This document shows, piece by piece, positions 1-11,170 of a DNA stretch of 64,000 nt. The DNA lies in contig JACSYO010001818.1 in NCBI GenBank assembly GCA_016806645.1, forward strand, positions 1,251,001 through 1,315,000, given 5' to 3'. Source of the stretch: Ophiodon elongatus (Eukaryota > Chordata > Actinopteri > Perciformes > Hexagrammidae). The notes under the pieces were generated by a model. It saw only the letters and a list, made by a program, of their open reading frames with translations, had not been told where the DNA came from and made no database searches. The translations under genes were made by a program, and so were the position numbers. The first letter of the stretch is position 1; every line of letters starts with the position of its first letter.

Positions 1-59
1 ATTCATAGTCTATTATTATTGAGTCCAATATTTGTGTTCCAAAGTGTCCCTTCTTGTTC

Positions 60-400
60 CGTTTGTGACGATTTTCCTAAATCTAACAAAACCTAAACCT
101 AACATTCCTTTTGTTGCACAAACTTAAATTGTTTTCATGGTGCCGACACATAATTTTATACATTGTGCCATCACCAAGTAATGCGCTGTTAAGAGGTCAT
201 TGTAGGTTCATGTATTTCCACGAGATGGCAAGAAGTTATCTTCTCTTGCTACAACTTTAGCTCCACCAGCTTGTTGACGTGTGGTTTTGCATGAAGGAAA
301 TGACTGCTATGAATTTTAGACATTCACATCGTCCCTCAGGATGAGCAGTAATATATTTGGTGACCTCTTAACCCTTCATATAGTGCAATCATCATCATCA
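60..400. repeat. Probable worn dispersed fish repeat
   Basis: The stretch carries the run of CTAA-type words (near 75-105), a 'ttttgttgcacaaactt' segment and a 'ggtgacctcttaaccc' end. This layout resembles a dispersed repeat I remember from spiny-rayed fish genomes, related in style to the copy at 62421-62640. No terminal repeats or target duplication are visible. It may equally be unique sequence; a repeat-library search would settle it. Confidence 0.3.
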
Positions 401-1161
401 ATAATATATGATCATCAAATATTATTTATTTATGAACAAATACCTGCAACACCAATGACCAATGACTCTAGTAGTACTTTGTGTTTAGTGCTAATTAGCA
501 AAGGGTAGCATGGTAACCTGCGAAACCAAGACAGTAAACTAATACATGCTAAACATAAGAATATAAAAACCACCACAGTACTTAACCAGCCTCGCAGAGC
601 CACCAGTGTGGATGTAGGCGTGTTGTCATGTTGGTTTATAATTTTGTAGAGCTTTTTCTATCAAAAGTTTTTTCTGCCTGTGTTTTAAGAGTTCCCTCCC
701 TCTCACACCACCTCGCTGTCCCTGTGGATCAGGCAGCTAAAATTTAAATTCAGGCAAATGTGATTCATAACACTAAAGGCAAACAATTACTGTGCATCCT
801 CTGCTTCTCTGTAAGAATTGGAAAAGATCTGACGAAGAAACCTCAGCCCCCGATGAGTCAAGGTCAATCTAAAACAGGCTGAGCGGTACATTCTGGAGGG
901 CAATACCACAGTGCTCTTTCCAATAAAAAGCTTGAATTAAAAACCCATTCAGGTGGCCGCAATTGCATGCTCCCACGTTATCAGCTGTTGGATGTGATGA
1001 GTGACCCTGTGGTCATCACCCTGGCCACAGAGACCATCGATCCTGCTGTCGCGGTGGTCGGCAGAGGGAAGGCAGCGTTTCGCCTGCTGCTGTTGTGCTT
1101 ATTTCCATTGCATTCCTCAGGAGAGCTTTAATGAGCTGTGAGGACAGTAAAGCTGTGATAT

Positions 1162-1162
<1 letters not shown>
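401..1162. other. No recognised feature
   Basis: Unique-looking, mildly AT-rich DNA. No ORF of interest, no tandem repeat and no known repeat signature was recognised. Confidence 0.4.

Positions 1163-1194
<32 letters not shown>
1163..1194. repeat. (CGCA)8 microsatellite
   Basis: Eight perfect CGCA units in a row. The alternating purine-pyrimidine pattern is of the kind that can adopt Z-DNA. Likely polymorphic in length. Confidence 0.95.
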
Positions 1195-1530
1195 TTGACT
1201 ACCAGGGGATGGTGATCAAACTATGCGAGTCACCAGAGAGAAGAAATCCTTTGTAAGCATTGGGTAATGAAGCTGTGGCAGAGATCAAGTCGAGGGGCAG
1301 AGAGGCTAACTGTAACTCTCCAGAATCCATAAAAATCCATGGCCTGTTGAACGCAGTCCTTTTTCTGTTTGGTGGGTTGGATGTTTGAAAGTGGCTGTAT
1401 AGGTGGGTTTAGAAACGTTTGGATCGGGGGGGGACTAGACTGGGGAAGCAGTTTTAAAGAAGGGGAGCGCATTCGTAAAATTAGTAAAAATGTGTAAAGA
1501 CTCTCATATTACCCAGACTGACCCTTTCTG

Positions 1531-1753
1531 GTCAATTTTGTTGTAATTTTGTGTATCTTTCTGCTTGTTTTGTATCTCTTTGGTCTTTTTGTCATCTTTG
1601 TCGCAGGTTTGTGTCTCATTGTGGTTGCTTTGCGTCTCTTCGTCGTTGTTTTGCATCTCATTGTAGTCGCTTTGTTTCTCTTGTGTTTACTTTACGTCTC
1701 TATGTAGTCGTTTTCTGTATTTTTGTTATCATTTTGTGTCCCTTTGCAGTTGT
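1531..1753. repeat. Degenerate ~21-bp minisatellite (TTTTGTGTCTCTTTGTGGTC-like)
   Basis: About ten diverged units of roughly 20-22 bp, each built as TTTG-YRTCTC-TTTGT-NGT. Unit starts are near 1548, 1568, 1609, 1628, 1649, 1670, 1690, 1710 and 1732. Arrays of this unit are familiar in teleost genomes. The array is open in one plus-strand frame (1551-1778, Ser/Cys/Phe-rich), which is a by-product of the repeat and not a gene. The last unit forms the outer end of the inverted repeat that follows. Confidence 0.75.
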
Positions 1754-1929
1754 TAGACTTTCAAACAAGAATTGTTAACAGTCTATGGTCGGTAGGCCTG
1801 TTCAGTATTCCTCCCATACTAATAAACCAAGTACCTTCACCTTCTGACTCTGGTAGTGAACAGGCCTACCGACCATAGACTGTTAACAATTCTTGTTTGA
1901 AAGTCTAACAACTGCAAAGGGACACAAAA
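1732..1929. repeat. Perfect 73-bp inverted repeat with 52-bp spacer
   Basis: Bases 1732-1804 are the exact reverse complement of 1857-1929, 73 of 73 positions. The spacer is 1805-1856. The left arm begins exactly at a minisatellite unit start and includes that last unit, so the right arm holds a single inverted unit with no further array beyond it. Perfect identity implies a recent origin, gene conversion between arms, or an assembly or template-switch artefact. Confidence 0.95.
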
Positions 1930-2685
1930 GCAAATGGGGAGAATTAAATTTACATCTGAGCCTCTTTAGTTGTGTTTTCAGTCAAACCTTTTGTGATGAA
2001 AACTGCCCACTAAACATCAACTCTCAGTAATCAGACATTCAGCCGTGGGCGGACAAAATAAACACAACACTTTTATACTTAAAGTATTTTTTTTTCGCAC
2101 CAGACTGCAACTAGACCTCAAACCTTATGTATAGTGACATGGCGCTAGAAAACAGTGTGGAAAAAGAAGCATCTCGTACTGTAACACAGTGGGGAAGCTG
2201 CTGTTGCTACACTTTGAATTTAGACCTTTCTGAAATATACCTCTTTCAACTCCAAACCACTTTCTAAAGTTGAAGTTAAAATACCTGTACTGAAATACTG
2301 CCTGTTGTTGCACCTGTTATCATGATTATCATAACATTTTTGCATAATTATACAGGAGATTGAAAGTTCTCCTTCAGACACAAAACATACTTTGCTTTGA
2401 ATCCCAATTTGTGTCCCAGAGGGGTTTTCCCACAAAAACAAAATGACTTATTGATCTTAAAATCATATCCTTTTCTCCCTCATTTAATCATGAAGCGAGT
2501 CACAGACGTCTGTATGTACGTACACATCAATAACTTATGTTGAAGGTGAGCTCAGAGAAATGCTAGTGAGATGAAAACAACCTTCTAAGGTCAAACAGCA
2601 CATATTGGCTTACATTATTCTTCACAGTGAAGAGCAAACGTCCAAGTGAGGGATCAAGAAGAGAACACACAATATTTTTTTGAAA
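1930..2685. other. No recognised feature
   Basis: AT-rich, unique-looking sequence with a short T-run near 2086-2095. Short ORFs on both strands show no protein-like composition. Confidence 0.4.
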
Positions 2686-2965
2686 GTGTAGCTGGTCATA
2701 CTCGCGCGCATGCTACGTCACAATCCTTTGGTTGGTCTGCTTTGTGTTCACACGACAAATTCACCAGGGTTTGCTTGGAAGCAGACTGGCATTACTTTCA
2801 GTGTCCTTGCCTTGGCTACAACATAATTTGCAGCTTCACCAACACCAGCCGACAAACCAAACCAAAAGAGCACGCGCACCAGTTCGTCCACACCAAAACA
2901 GCTCAGGTGTGAAAGCAACCCGAGAGATCTTTACGAGAACTGACTTCATCACTGATTTCAAACTA
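2686..2965. repeat. Possible old non-autonomous repeat
   Basis: Words such as 'ggttggtctgctttgtgttc' and 'ctcaggtgtgaaagca' resemble a dispersed DNA element I remember from fish genomes, in which a 'ggtccgcttt' motif and a 'caggtgtgaaagc' motif flank the body. No clear terminal inverted repeats remain. A short (CA)n run follows at 2994-3008. Confidence 0.25.
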
Positions 2966-3008
2966 ATGCCTGGGAATACTACCCGGCACTAGCGCACACA
3001 CACACACG

Positions 3009-3430
3009 CAGATTAATAATACATGGGACGTAGTTGCATTAGAGATAGCATATTGCTAAATGAGAGAAATGCTCTGACATTCATCATGTTCAGTCTCAGC
3101 CTGCTCTTGGCTTTGAGTGCAGCGCGGGTACAGCACAGGCTGAAGTATAATACGGGCTATAATCAGGAGGCCTTCAACACTGCCGTGTTTAAACTGCAGG
3201 CCAATGTTGAACCCGCAGACAGATGCAACCGCAGCAGCTAATTGGAAGAGAAACAGGTGTTTCATTCAAACTATTTAAACATGGAAGTCAAGTTGATTGG
3301 AATTTTTCACAATCAAGGACGGAAAACAGCAAAGTGGTGATAGAAGGAGCAGTGTGCTAAATACTTTGATTGGAACACACTTGATCGCTATGAAAAAGGG
3401 TTATTTTGGTGGATTTGGATGCCTGCCATC
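3009..3430. other. No recognised feature
   Basis: Short overlapping ORFs on both strands (3023-3265), neither with a credible start context or protein-like composition. No repeat recognised. Confidence 0.35.
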
Positions 3431-3710
3431 ATAATTAACCAATTAAGCATGTCTGAATAATTGATGTGCTGTGTTTTCTTAGCTTTGGTTAATTCCTTCA
3501 CATGAATTAACAAGCATTGGGCTTTCATGTGAGTCATGTGCAGGCTCCTTTATAGAGAGGCAGCGAGCTGGCCAGATTGAAACGTTTTGATGTGGAAGTC
3601 GTCAGGGTTAATTTCTCCATTGGAGGGATCAGTCTCCCCGCGGCTCATTTAACTGGCTGTAAAAGGAATTGGAAAGGTACAATGAGCTGATGTCAACGGG
3701 GCCTCACAAC
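3431..3710. promoter_or_regulatory. Conserved-looking noncoding block
   Basis: Contains paired homeodomain-type cores at about 3432-3447 (TAATTAACCAATTAAG) and further ATTAA words near 3506 and 3605, set in mixed-composition DNA without repeats. This texture is typical of vertebrate conserved noncoding elements. Conservation itself cannot be seen here. Confidence 0.2.
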
Positions 3711-5985
3711 AATAAAACATTTTGTTGTGAAAAATGCGTATGCTTTAATAAAATTCGTAATGGAAAATTTGAAAAAGCAATAGCTTTTTTTGCATTTATC
3801 ACATACGGTGAAGCAGGTGTTAATCTTTGAGACTATTTGATTTTCAACTCTTAAGGATGTGATAATAGAGGGTGGAGAGCCCAGATCAAAGTTATCACCT
3901 AGTAGGAAAAAGCTAAACACAAGATACACACAGTCAGTGTTTTAATTACTGTTCAGCCTAATCCTAACCCTGACCCTAACTTTAAACCAAGACTTCACCC
4001 TACTACGTAACGCTTTACATTATGGAATCAAACATTTTTGTACACATAAGGAAGGCGTGCGTTCCCAAAAATTTGCTATGTCATTTATGTATTTCTCTTG
4101 ATTTTAGTGACCGTAGTCATCCTGTCTCGAGGACAGGCGTCTTCAGGTTTTCAGCTGACAAACTGCACTGCAGCATTTTCACTGACCTTTTCCGAGGTGT
4201 CATGGGGTGTTCGTTTGATGGGACACTATCCGCACAAAACCATCCATCCCAATATCATCAATCTATTGGATCACTTCACCGACAATAAAACCCTCAAAAA
4301 CAAAACAACACATTTCTGATTATTCTGCATAATTTTTGTTTCCACAATTATGTCTGACGATCCTCTGTTTTGAACCTTGCTTCTTTTAATCCTATTCATG
4401 CACAACATGTTCTCAATGATGAGATTGCAACTGAGCAGCAGCAGCACTACCACACAGATGGTACAAGGACTGAAGTGCTGAGCACTGTGGACTGTTTTGG
4501 TTGTATTCTGTTGCCTATATGTCACTGCTTGTGTGTTCGAATGGAAACTGACTCATCCAGGAAGATGACAAAAAATAGGGCCTGCTATAAGATTATATAT
4601 AATTCGTTTTTTTTTTTTAAATGGTTGATAGTTAGCACTCCAACCACTTCAGACTTTTTGCCTGCTGTTTTTGTACATTTGACAGAAAATTGGAGACACT
4701 TTGGCAGATGAACAGGATAAGGGGGGATATTAATAACAGCAGGCATACACTCAAAGTAAGATGGTGGAGTTCGGCATGGAGACATGAGTTTGTCAGACTT
4801 TCATGAAGGTGACCAGAGTTCCCACCCCATTACAGACCTGCAATACTTTCACCTTTTCATTAGCTCTAACCAGGATTTTTCCCTTACATTACCCAATTGG
4901 TTTCAGCTGCCTAACCTTAACCATAGTTTTTTTGTAATGTAGAGATATTGTAAAAACTGAGAATTCTTTTTAATGTAGCAATTGGACGTAATGTTGGGTT
5001 TTCAAGAATCGTTCAATATCAAGGTTCCTGAGATGCGAATGTAGCACCGACAGTATGCATCAATGAGGGAATCAAACGTTACCACTCTGAATTAAAAAGT
5101 ATTAATTTTGCCTTCATTTCACAAATATACCACACCTCCAACATGTTGCTAAATTTATGAATTGAACTTTAAATTTTGTATGCCAGGAGACTCTTCTCTC
5201 AAGACAAATTGACTGTGTGTTGTCCGTGGACGTTATACTCCAACGGTGTGTGACGCGTTACAAAAAGAGTAGAGTAAAAACTCCTTTTTAGATTCTACGA
5301 AAGTCATTAAAACCTTTAGGTCAAGTAGAGTATTACTATGCTGTAAAAGTGTTTGCACATTTTCTTCTTCACTTGCCCATGGATTGATCCAGAATGAAGA
5401 TTTCTGTTACTATGACGGTAAAAGAATATCAGGACAAACACTGCATGTCTGTAAATGCAATTAGCAGGAACAATTTGAATTCATCAACACTCTTTTTGTT
5501 ACAAAATCTATCCTTGTTTATAGTTCAAGCAGTTTTTTCACAAAACTCTTTCCTGGAAGTGATTCATCATATTCAAATTGCACCCACACATGAGCTCTAT
5601 CTAAGTTCATGCTCATTTCATTCAATGTTTTTTAGACGGGGCTGCTTGTGAAATTAGGTTTCAGGGATGAACGATAATGAAAGCAAGTACTACGACAATC
5701 AATGTCTGGATTATTTTGATGCAAGGTCCTTCCATGAACTTGTTTATGTGAGTTAGCGGGTTAGTGAGCCAAAGAAGTACAACGGTCGTTTATCTGCTAA
5801 CAAAAGCCGCATCGCTAACAGCCAGAACATTAGCAGATCTGCCAGAGTTCATGGGGTGTGTCTTCATTGCCGGCCCACCAAAACAAGTATTATTGCTGGG
5901 TGTGTGAGGTGTCGTCCCCTGTGCTAAATACATTAACTATGTGGGTAGAAGTGCCATACTCACATCTGCAATGCAACCTCCTCTA
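3711..5985. other. No gene recognised; short telomere-like patch
   Basis: At 3956-3984 there are about four imperfect CCTAA/CCCTAA-like units; this is too short and degenerate to call an interstitial telomere. The rest is AT-rich, with a T-run at 4608-4618 and no ORF that looks like protein. The ORF at 4098-4319 begins with a hydrophobic run but lacks further gene structure. Confidence 0.35.
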
Positions 5986-6740
5986 ATAACCTTCTAATTA
6001 AAAAAACGGCATGCACAATTAGAGCTCAAAATTCATGATCCAATAAAGTCAGAGGGCAAAGGACACATATATTACCCACATTAGAGTAATTATGATGATG
6101 AGAACAGGCCAGCATTTTAATACAGCGGCGATGGTACTGCATTAATGTAAGAGATGATGTATTCTAACAAGTCCCCACATGGGTGGGTGGGGTGCTTGCT
6201 ATCATGCTTGGTGTTGTTGTTATTGTTTCCACCTCAGAGTGAACACAACACAATCAAAGCTGTGATGATGTGAAAGTAAAGGCCGGCTAAAATACTGATC
6301 AAAACAGCTCAGCGGAGCAGGCAAATTCAAGCGGAAAACATCTCAATTGGATTGTTATAGTATTGGCAATCAATGGAAGGTCGGGGCAGGAGTTTGTTTG
6401 GTGAGGTAACCTAGGAAATTCATCGTTTCCTGCTTTCAGAGAAAACCAGACGAGGCTAACACAACATTTCCAATTGGGCAAACAAACTATTCATCTTGAA
6501 TAGATTTAGCGTGAGGGAATTGGCAGCAGGTATGTGATCTCCCAGAAATTGCTTTGTTTTGAGGGTGTATTTCCCACTGGCTTATACACCGCTGCCCATG
6601 CTCGAGTTGTGTGGTGTTTGATTTGTCCGGCATCAAAGTGGGAGATTTTCCCCGAATTGAAAAATGGTACCGCTGATTTAAAATAAATCATCTATCGCAC
6701 TGAAATGAGGGAGACATGCATCTGTTTACTTTTGTTAGCC
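5986..6740. promoter_or_regulatory. Conserved-looking noncoding block
   Basis: A long unique stretch with dense AT-core binding-site words: CTAATTA near 5993, TTAGAGTAATTATGATGATG at 6081-6100, CAATTGGATTG near 6342 and CAATTGGGCAAACAAA near 6471. Balanced composition and no microsatellite or known repeat make a conserved enhancer cluster plausible. No reading frame is convincing. Confidence 0.25.
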
Positions 6741-7370
6741 CCTATTTGTTTTTCATTTAAAAAAAGGTTAAAATAGTGTACACAGTCACTGGAGAAAGAA
6801 ATCATAATGTGTGTGATCTTCGACAGGTTTTACTTGAGTGGCCATTTACAAACTCATGGTCACATTTTAAAGTGGTTACTGCTCCTTCTTTTGGTTTCCC
6901 TGGACTGATTTGATTTGGGACTGAGACGCTTTCTGCAGTGATGTGCAGGCCATACACACATAAAAATATTAATCGGGCATTCAAATAGTACCAATGTTTA
7001 ATATCTACATTATCTCACTTTATTGTTGAGTTTAAAATGTCACTGGCCCACTTGCTCTCTCTGCAATAACCCAAACCCTGCTCCTGAGATCAAAGCGGAT
7101 TTTTATTTTTATTTTGGTTTAATATTTCCATTAAGCCGTCCTTCTTTCCATACAGACCAAATCAAGTGGATATTTTTCAAAGCTACCTTTTCTTTGTCCA
7201 ATATTTGGGCTTTTTGGGATTGTCGAGATTATGCTCATTTCTAAACAGAAATTAAAGGCCACTGTTAATTTCAATGCCCTTCAAGTTGTGTTCCATCATA
7301 ATACTCCCAAAGATCTCAGGGTACAGTTTAGACACCTATTGGGTGTAATTCCAAGAGGCACAGAGGAAAA
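6741..7370. other. No recognised feature
   Basis: AT-rich. Minor T-rich runs near 7101-7116. No gene or repeat recognised. Confidence 0.4.
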
Positions 7371-7665
7371 GGGCTAAAATGTATAACAATTAGTTGGTGC
7401 TGTACAATGTAAACCATGTATCTCCAATCTCGGCGATGTGTAGTGTTTCAGGCAAAATCAAAGTATCCCTAATGAGTTGAGCATTTCCCTGAAGCAAAAA
7501 AAAAATCTACATTTACCTTAAAGATACATGGTTTCCAGAAGGAGAGTGACTACTTCAAATGTAGTCCTGTAATGGCCCTGTCAGTGCAATGGGTTTATTC
7601 AATACATTCTATACTCTGGCATGTAAGTAGTATAGAATGAAACATGTATTTCCTTCTCCCAATCA
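7371..7665. repeat. Fold-back repeat-like segment
   Basis: Two inverted repeats lie close together: a 13-bp perfect pair (7411-7423 with 7522-7534, core ACCATGTATC) and an 11-bp perfect stem (7605-7615 with 7629-7639, 13-nt loop). The phrases around 'agatacatggttt' and 'cctgtcagtgcaatg' recall a non-autonomous fish element. No target duplication was identified. Confidence 0.35.
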
Positions 7666-10422
7666 GACTCCTATAAACGGTAAATGCATACATTTCACTT
7701 TCTTATTATATTTAACATATAGCTTGATCAATGCAAAGGCAGCATGACCTGCTATGGTAAATCTGAAATTGTATTGAAACTACTTTGCTGTATAAGATGC
7801 TTAAATCAAAAGAAAAGTAACAAAGAAAAGCCACTGTTCACTGTCCAGAAATCATGTGATGTTAGGTGAGTAAACTACTGCTATAAACATGCATGTGTTA
7901 CCAGTTGTGGGAAACTGAAATATATATTGCGTTTGATTATGGCTTTTTTCTGGATGAAAACAACAACTTTCTCCTGTTAAGGAAACAGTTTGCACGTTTC
8001 CCAATAGAAATGGCAGAATGCCCCTGTCTTTGGGTATTTGCTCCGTGCATTTTAACATAGCCGTTCATAACTCAACTTAAGACTCTAAACATACATTCTG
8101 CACTTTTTTTTCTATTTTGAAATAACTGTTTATTTTAATCTCATTCATTTGTTTCCCAATTTAACACATTGCCTTGTTATTGTGGAACACACACTCACAC
8201 CCACACTCTCTCTAATGCCTTTATTATAATAATGTAAACAACATTATGTAAACCACTTATGTAAACAGAGCCCCTTGGAAATGTCTGTAGTGGAACTTAT
8301 CTTTGACTATATTTAAATTTTGATCACATTCTAACCTAAAGGCACACACACTATCGCGTTTGAGTTGTCTAATACCTGCGACACTCCTATTTCCTTGTGT
8401 TGTTTTGCGATACATGATATTGTGTAAAGCTTGACCAACAAGTCGAATCCTCAGAATGCCACACCAGCTAATTTGATGCATATCATATCTTTTCAGTGTC
8501 TGATTATCTTCAGGCAAGAATTTCTTCTTGAAAGTCTTACATTGACTTGCAAAGACATTGTGTGTGGGTGGTGTCTCTCTTCTGTCAATGCATTTGCTCT
8601 ATGACTCTGTCAATATAAAATATGGGTAAAAATATTCCCCTCAGCAGGCGATAAGTCATCGCATACCCCTCACTATGTCTCAGTTGTTGGCTTATGACGA
8701 GGTGAACCTTTAGCTCAAGATACAGAAGGATCACAAACAACATAAGGTACTCAGGAAAAGACTAACAGAAAGCAAAGTCCACTAAAGCCATGGAATGGTT
8801 AGGCATCATATTGTCAGTGACAGTCGCTGGTAGGAGAGGATGAGAGACGATTGTGCAGCTAAGCAAGACAAGAAAAACTCTTATACCATAAACATGAGTA
8901 ACAGAGCATGAGCAATTTGCCAAAAGGTCAAATCTGACCAAATTACAGTTACATTTAGTCCAATTTAAGAGGAGCTTGTGTAATATAATAACATCACAAG
9001 ACCTTGGTTTGCTTGGTTTGCTTGATTTGCGAGGACAAACAGGACTCCTCTTAGGACAGAGACATTAGCTTAAATTAGAGATTAGAGATTCGGGTAAACA
9101 AACTCTACATTGGGGATGTTGCATAGATGAAGGTTGGCTCATTTGAGCACCCTGGCTTACAGTTTCTTTTTTTGGTTTATGCACTTAAATGACGCATGAA
9201 GCTACAATTACTGAAACTGACATTAAGAGAAAGAAACCTCAGCTCAAGTCCCAATAACTCTAAACTCATTTCTTCTACTTGTGTGCGTGTGTGAATTTGG
9301 GGATGAGAAATAAGACTTTTTTTTGGGGACAGATGAATCAACTTGAAGGGGTTTCTCAGAAGCATGTTTTCATTCCCTCCTCAAAATGGCAACAGACAAG
9401 CGTTGGTATTGGTAGCCTACTATTGTTTGCACCGCCAGCGATCATTTACTTTATAATGATAAGTTCAAGCAAAAACCTGTCTATTGCCTCTTCAAGTTTG
9501 GATTTGTCATTTATCCATAATACAAATAAATGATGCTGAGAGATAACTTGGATAATCTACTCTCTCACATAGTGAGGACTGGGTGCTGTACTATGGTTGT
9601 GGATGGTAATATCTTTGGAGGCTGAATACTTCTTGTTTTCGTCCTTCAGTCCAAAAACAGACACAAATGTTGATTAAGGGGGTTTAAAGGTTTGAACTTC
9701 GTTCCGGAGGCATAGCTTATAGCCTACATCAGGGTTGGTCTGATGAAACAATAATCTCATTCATCATTTCAAAATGATTTATATGTGGGTTTTCTAAACT
9801 TCTGATTGTCTTTCTGACTCTGTCTCTTGTTGACCTGACCAACGGTTAGAGTGAGAGGTAAGGGAAATGTCTTTGACAACAGCCATTATTTGCAAATTCA
9901 CATTATTTGGGGTAGTTGGCAAGAAGGCAATAGTAAAAGTAATCACCATGATGTGGCATGGGACATGGTTCAAGTAAATCTTGTATTTCTGTTGGTCTCA
10001 AAAGAATCGAGACTACCCGAATACAAAATCAATTTCAACAGTAAAGGTCACTTCACAAACCTGAGATCCTTCAATTACTTGGCACAGCCCAGGCTCAGTG
10101 AGCTGGGCAAAATAAGGAGACCACATAAGATTTATGAAACCCAGACAAAAAAAATCCAAAAGGAATCTGCAATCTGTAACTCAATGGTGTTTGTGATTCT
10201 GAATGTATGTGTCTCGGCAAAACACAGAAGAAACCCAAACCCAAAAATGTTGATTATGATGGTGAGGGATAGAGACAGAATGAAGAGCCAACCTAACTAT
10301 CCTAGGCCCAGATTGCCAAGCGGCAACGCATCAAGTTAGATTAGAGTTAGTTAGACTTAACGCCACCCTGTTTTACACTGTATTGACTTTACTAACATTT
10401 TGCATTCATAGCAGTCCACGCT
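7666..10422. other. No gene recognised
   Basis: Mostly AT-rich unique DNA. A tiny tandem of three 9-bp units (GGTTTGCTT type) lies at about 9006-9031. The 162-codon plus-strand ORF at 9851-10339 is the longest here, but its composition (runs of K, N, S, many rare residues, no domain) gives no support for a protein. Confidence 0.4.
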
Positions 10423-10465
10423 TCTGGACATCTGGGGTCATAATAAATGACCCCAGATGTCCAGA
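10423..10465. repeat. Perfect 19-bp hairpin, 5-nt loop
   Basis: Bases 10423-10441 pair perfectly with 10447-10465 around the loop AATAA; core of the arm is GGACATCTGGGGTCA. Stem and loop size are short for a typical microRNA precursor and the pairing does not extend outward (10422/10466 mismatch). More likely the centre of a small palindromic element or a cruciform-prone site. Confidence 0.9.
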
Positions 10466-11040
10466 TCCTCATTCCACTCGGATGAACCCCAGACATGTGG
10501 CTTAACGTCAGGTAATACCTGTAAGATAATTTACCTAATGGCAGATTACCTCGTCGCTGTAGATGCCAACAGAGAAATGTGTCCCGCATGTTCTGTGCAC
10601 AGTAACAACACTCTGATGTTGAGGTCTGAGTAAAAACAGCTCCAACACAGACTTTCCTTTTTTTTCTAACAGAGAAACATGCAGCCTCGGGCCAGAGACC
10701 TTGTTATTTTGACAGAACTAAATCAACCGTTGCTGGTGTGAGTGTGTAAAATGACTTTCAAAGCCACAAATCAGATATTTCTTTCCTTGTATATGGCAAG
10801 CAAGAGTAGCAGATGATTTTGTGTTTCAGCATCATGCCTATAAAAAAAAAAATAACATTTCCACAAAACATCAAATTCCCACTGAATTCAAGAGTCTTCG
10901 AAATAATATCTTAAAAGACTGGTCTCTGACAAGGTCAAAGTGGTCGGTGCGTTCAATACCAAATGAAGGGAAATTCTTAAAAGGGATCACATTTCACCCC
11001 CCACCTCCCCTGGCACTGTGGTTTTGTGTCTTCCTTTCAG
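10466..11040. other. No recognised feature up to a splice-acceptor-like site
   Basis: Ordinary AT-rich DNA. The last ~20 bases form a pyrimidine tract ending TTCCTTTCAG at 11031-11040, a good splice-acceptor match. Confidence 0.35.
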
Positions 11041-11170
11041 CCGCCTGGTTGGAGCTGGAGAACTGACTGAGTTTGAAATCGTCATCTCAGGAAAAGATAA
11101 TGGGAAACCCATGGGAGTCCTGCCGAAGCTCGGAGACAATGCAGTCTACGCCTCACAAGTCAACCTTTAG
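11041..11170 (+). other. Candidate orphan coding exon (unproven)
   Basis: Directly after an acceptor-like TTCCTTTCAG, the frame starting at base 11042 stays open for 42 codons and ends in TAG at 11168-11170. The peptide begins RLVGAGELTEFEIVISG and ends NAVYASQVNL. Its alternation of hydrophobic and polar residues and its even codon use look more like real protein than the other small ORFs here, and the N-terminal part has a beta-strand-like pattern. I do not recognise the family. No good donor site lies inside it (CAA|GTCAAC at 11156-11164 is weak), so it would be a last exon. A second acceptor-like site (ATCTTTTCAG) ends at 11208, followed by a 50-codon open frame. It may be chance, a relic or a real exon. 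Confidence 0.25.

Noticed and set aside
1551..1778. Cys/Phe/Ser-rich small protein
   Set aside because: Translation of the ~21-bp minisatellite; period is a multiple of three, which keeps the frame open.
3956..3984. Interstitial telomere repeat
   Set aside because: Only about four imperfect units; similar CTAAC-rich words are part of ordinary fish repeats.
9851..10339. 162-codon plus-strand ORF
   Set aside because: No recognisable domain, odd composition, no splice or promoter context; could be chance in AT-rich DNA.
10423..10465. MicroRNA precursor
   Set aside because: Stem is 19 bp with a 5-nt loop and pairing stops outside it; real precursors have longer, imperfect stems.
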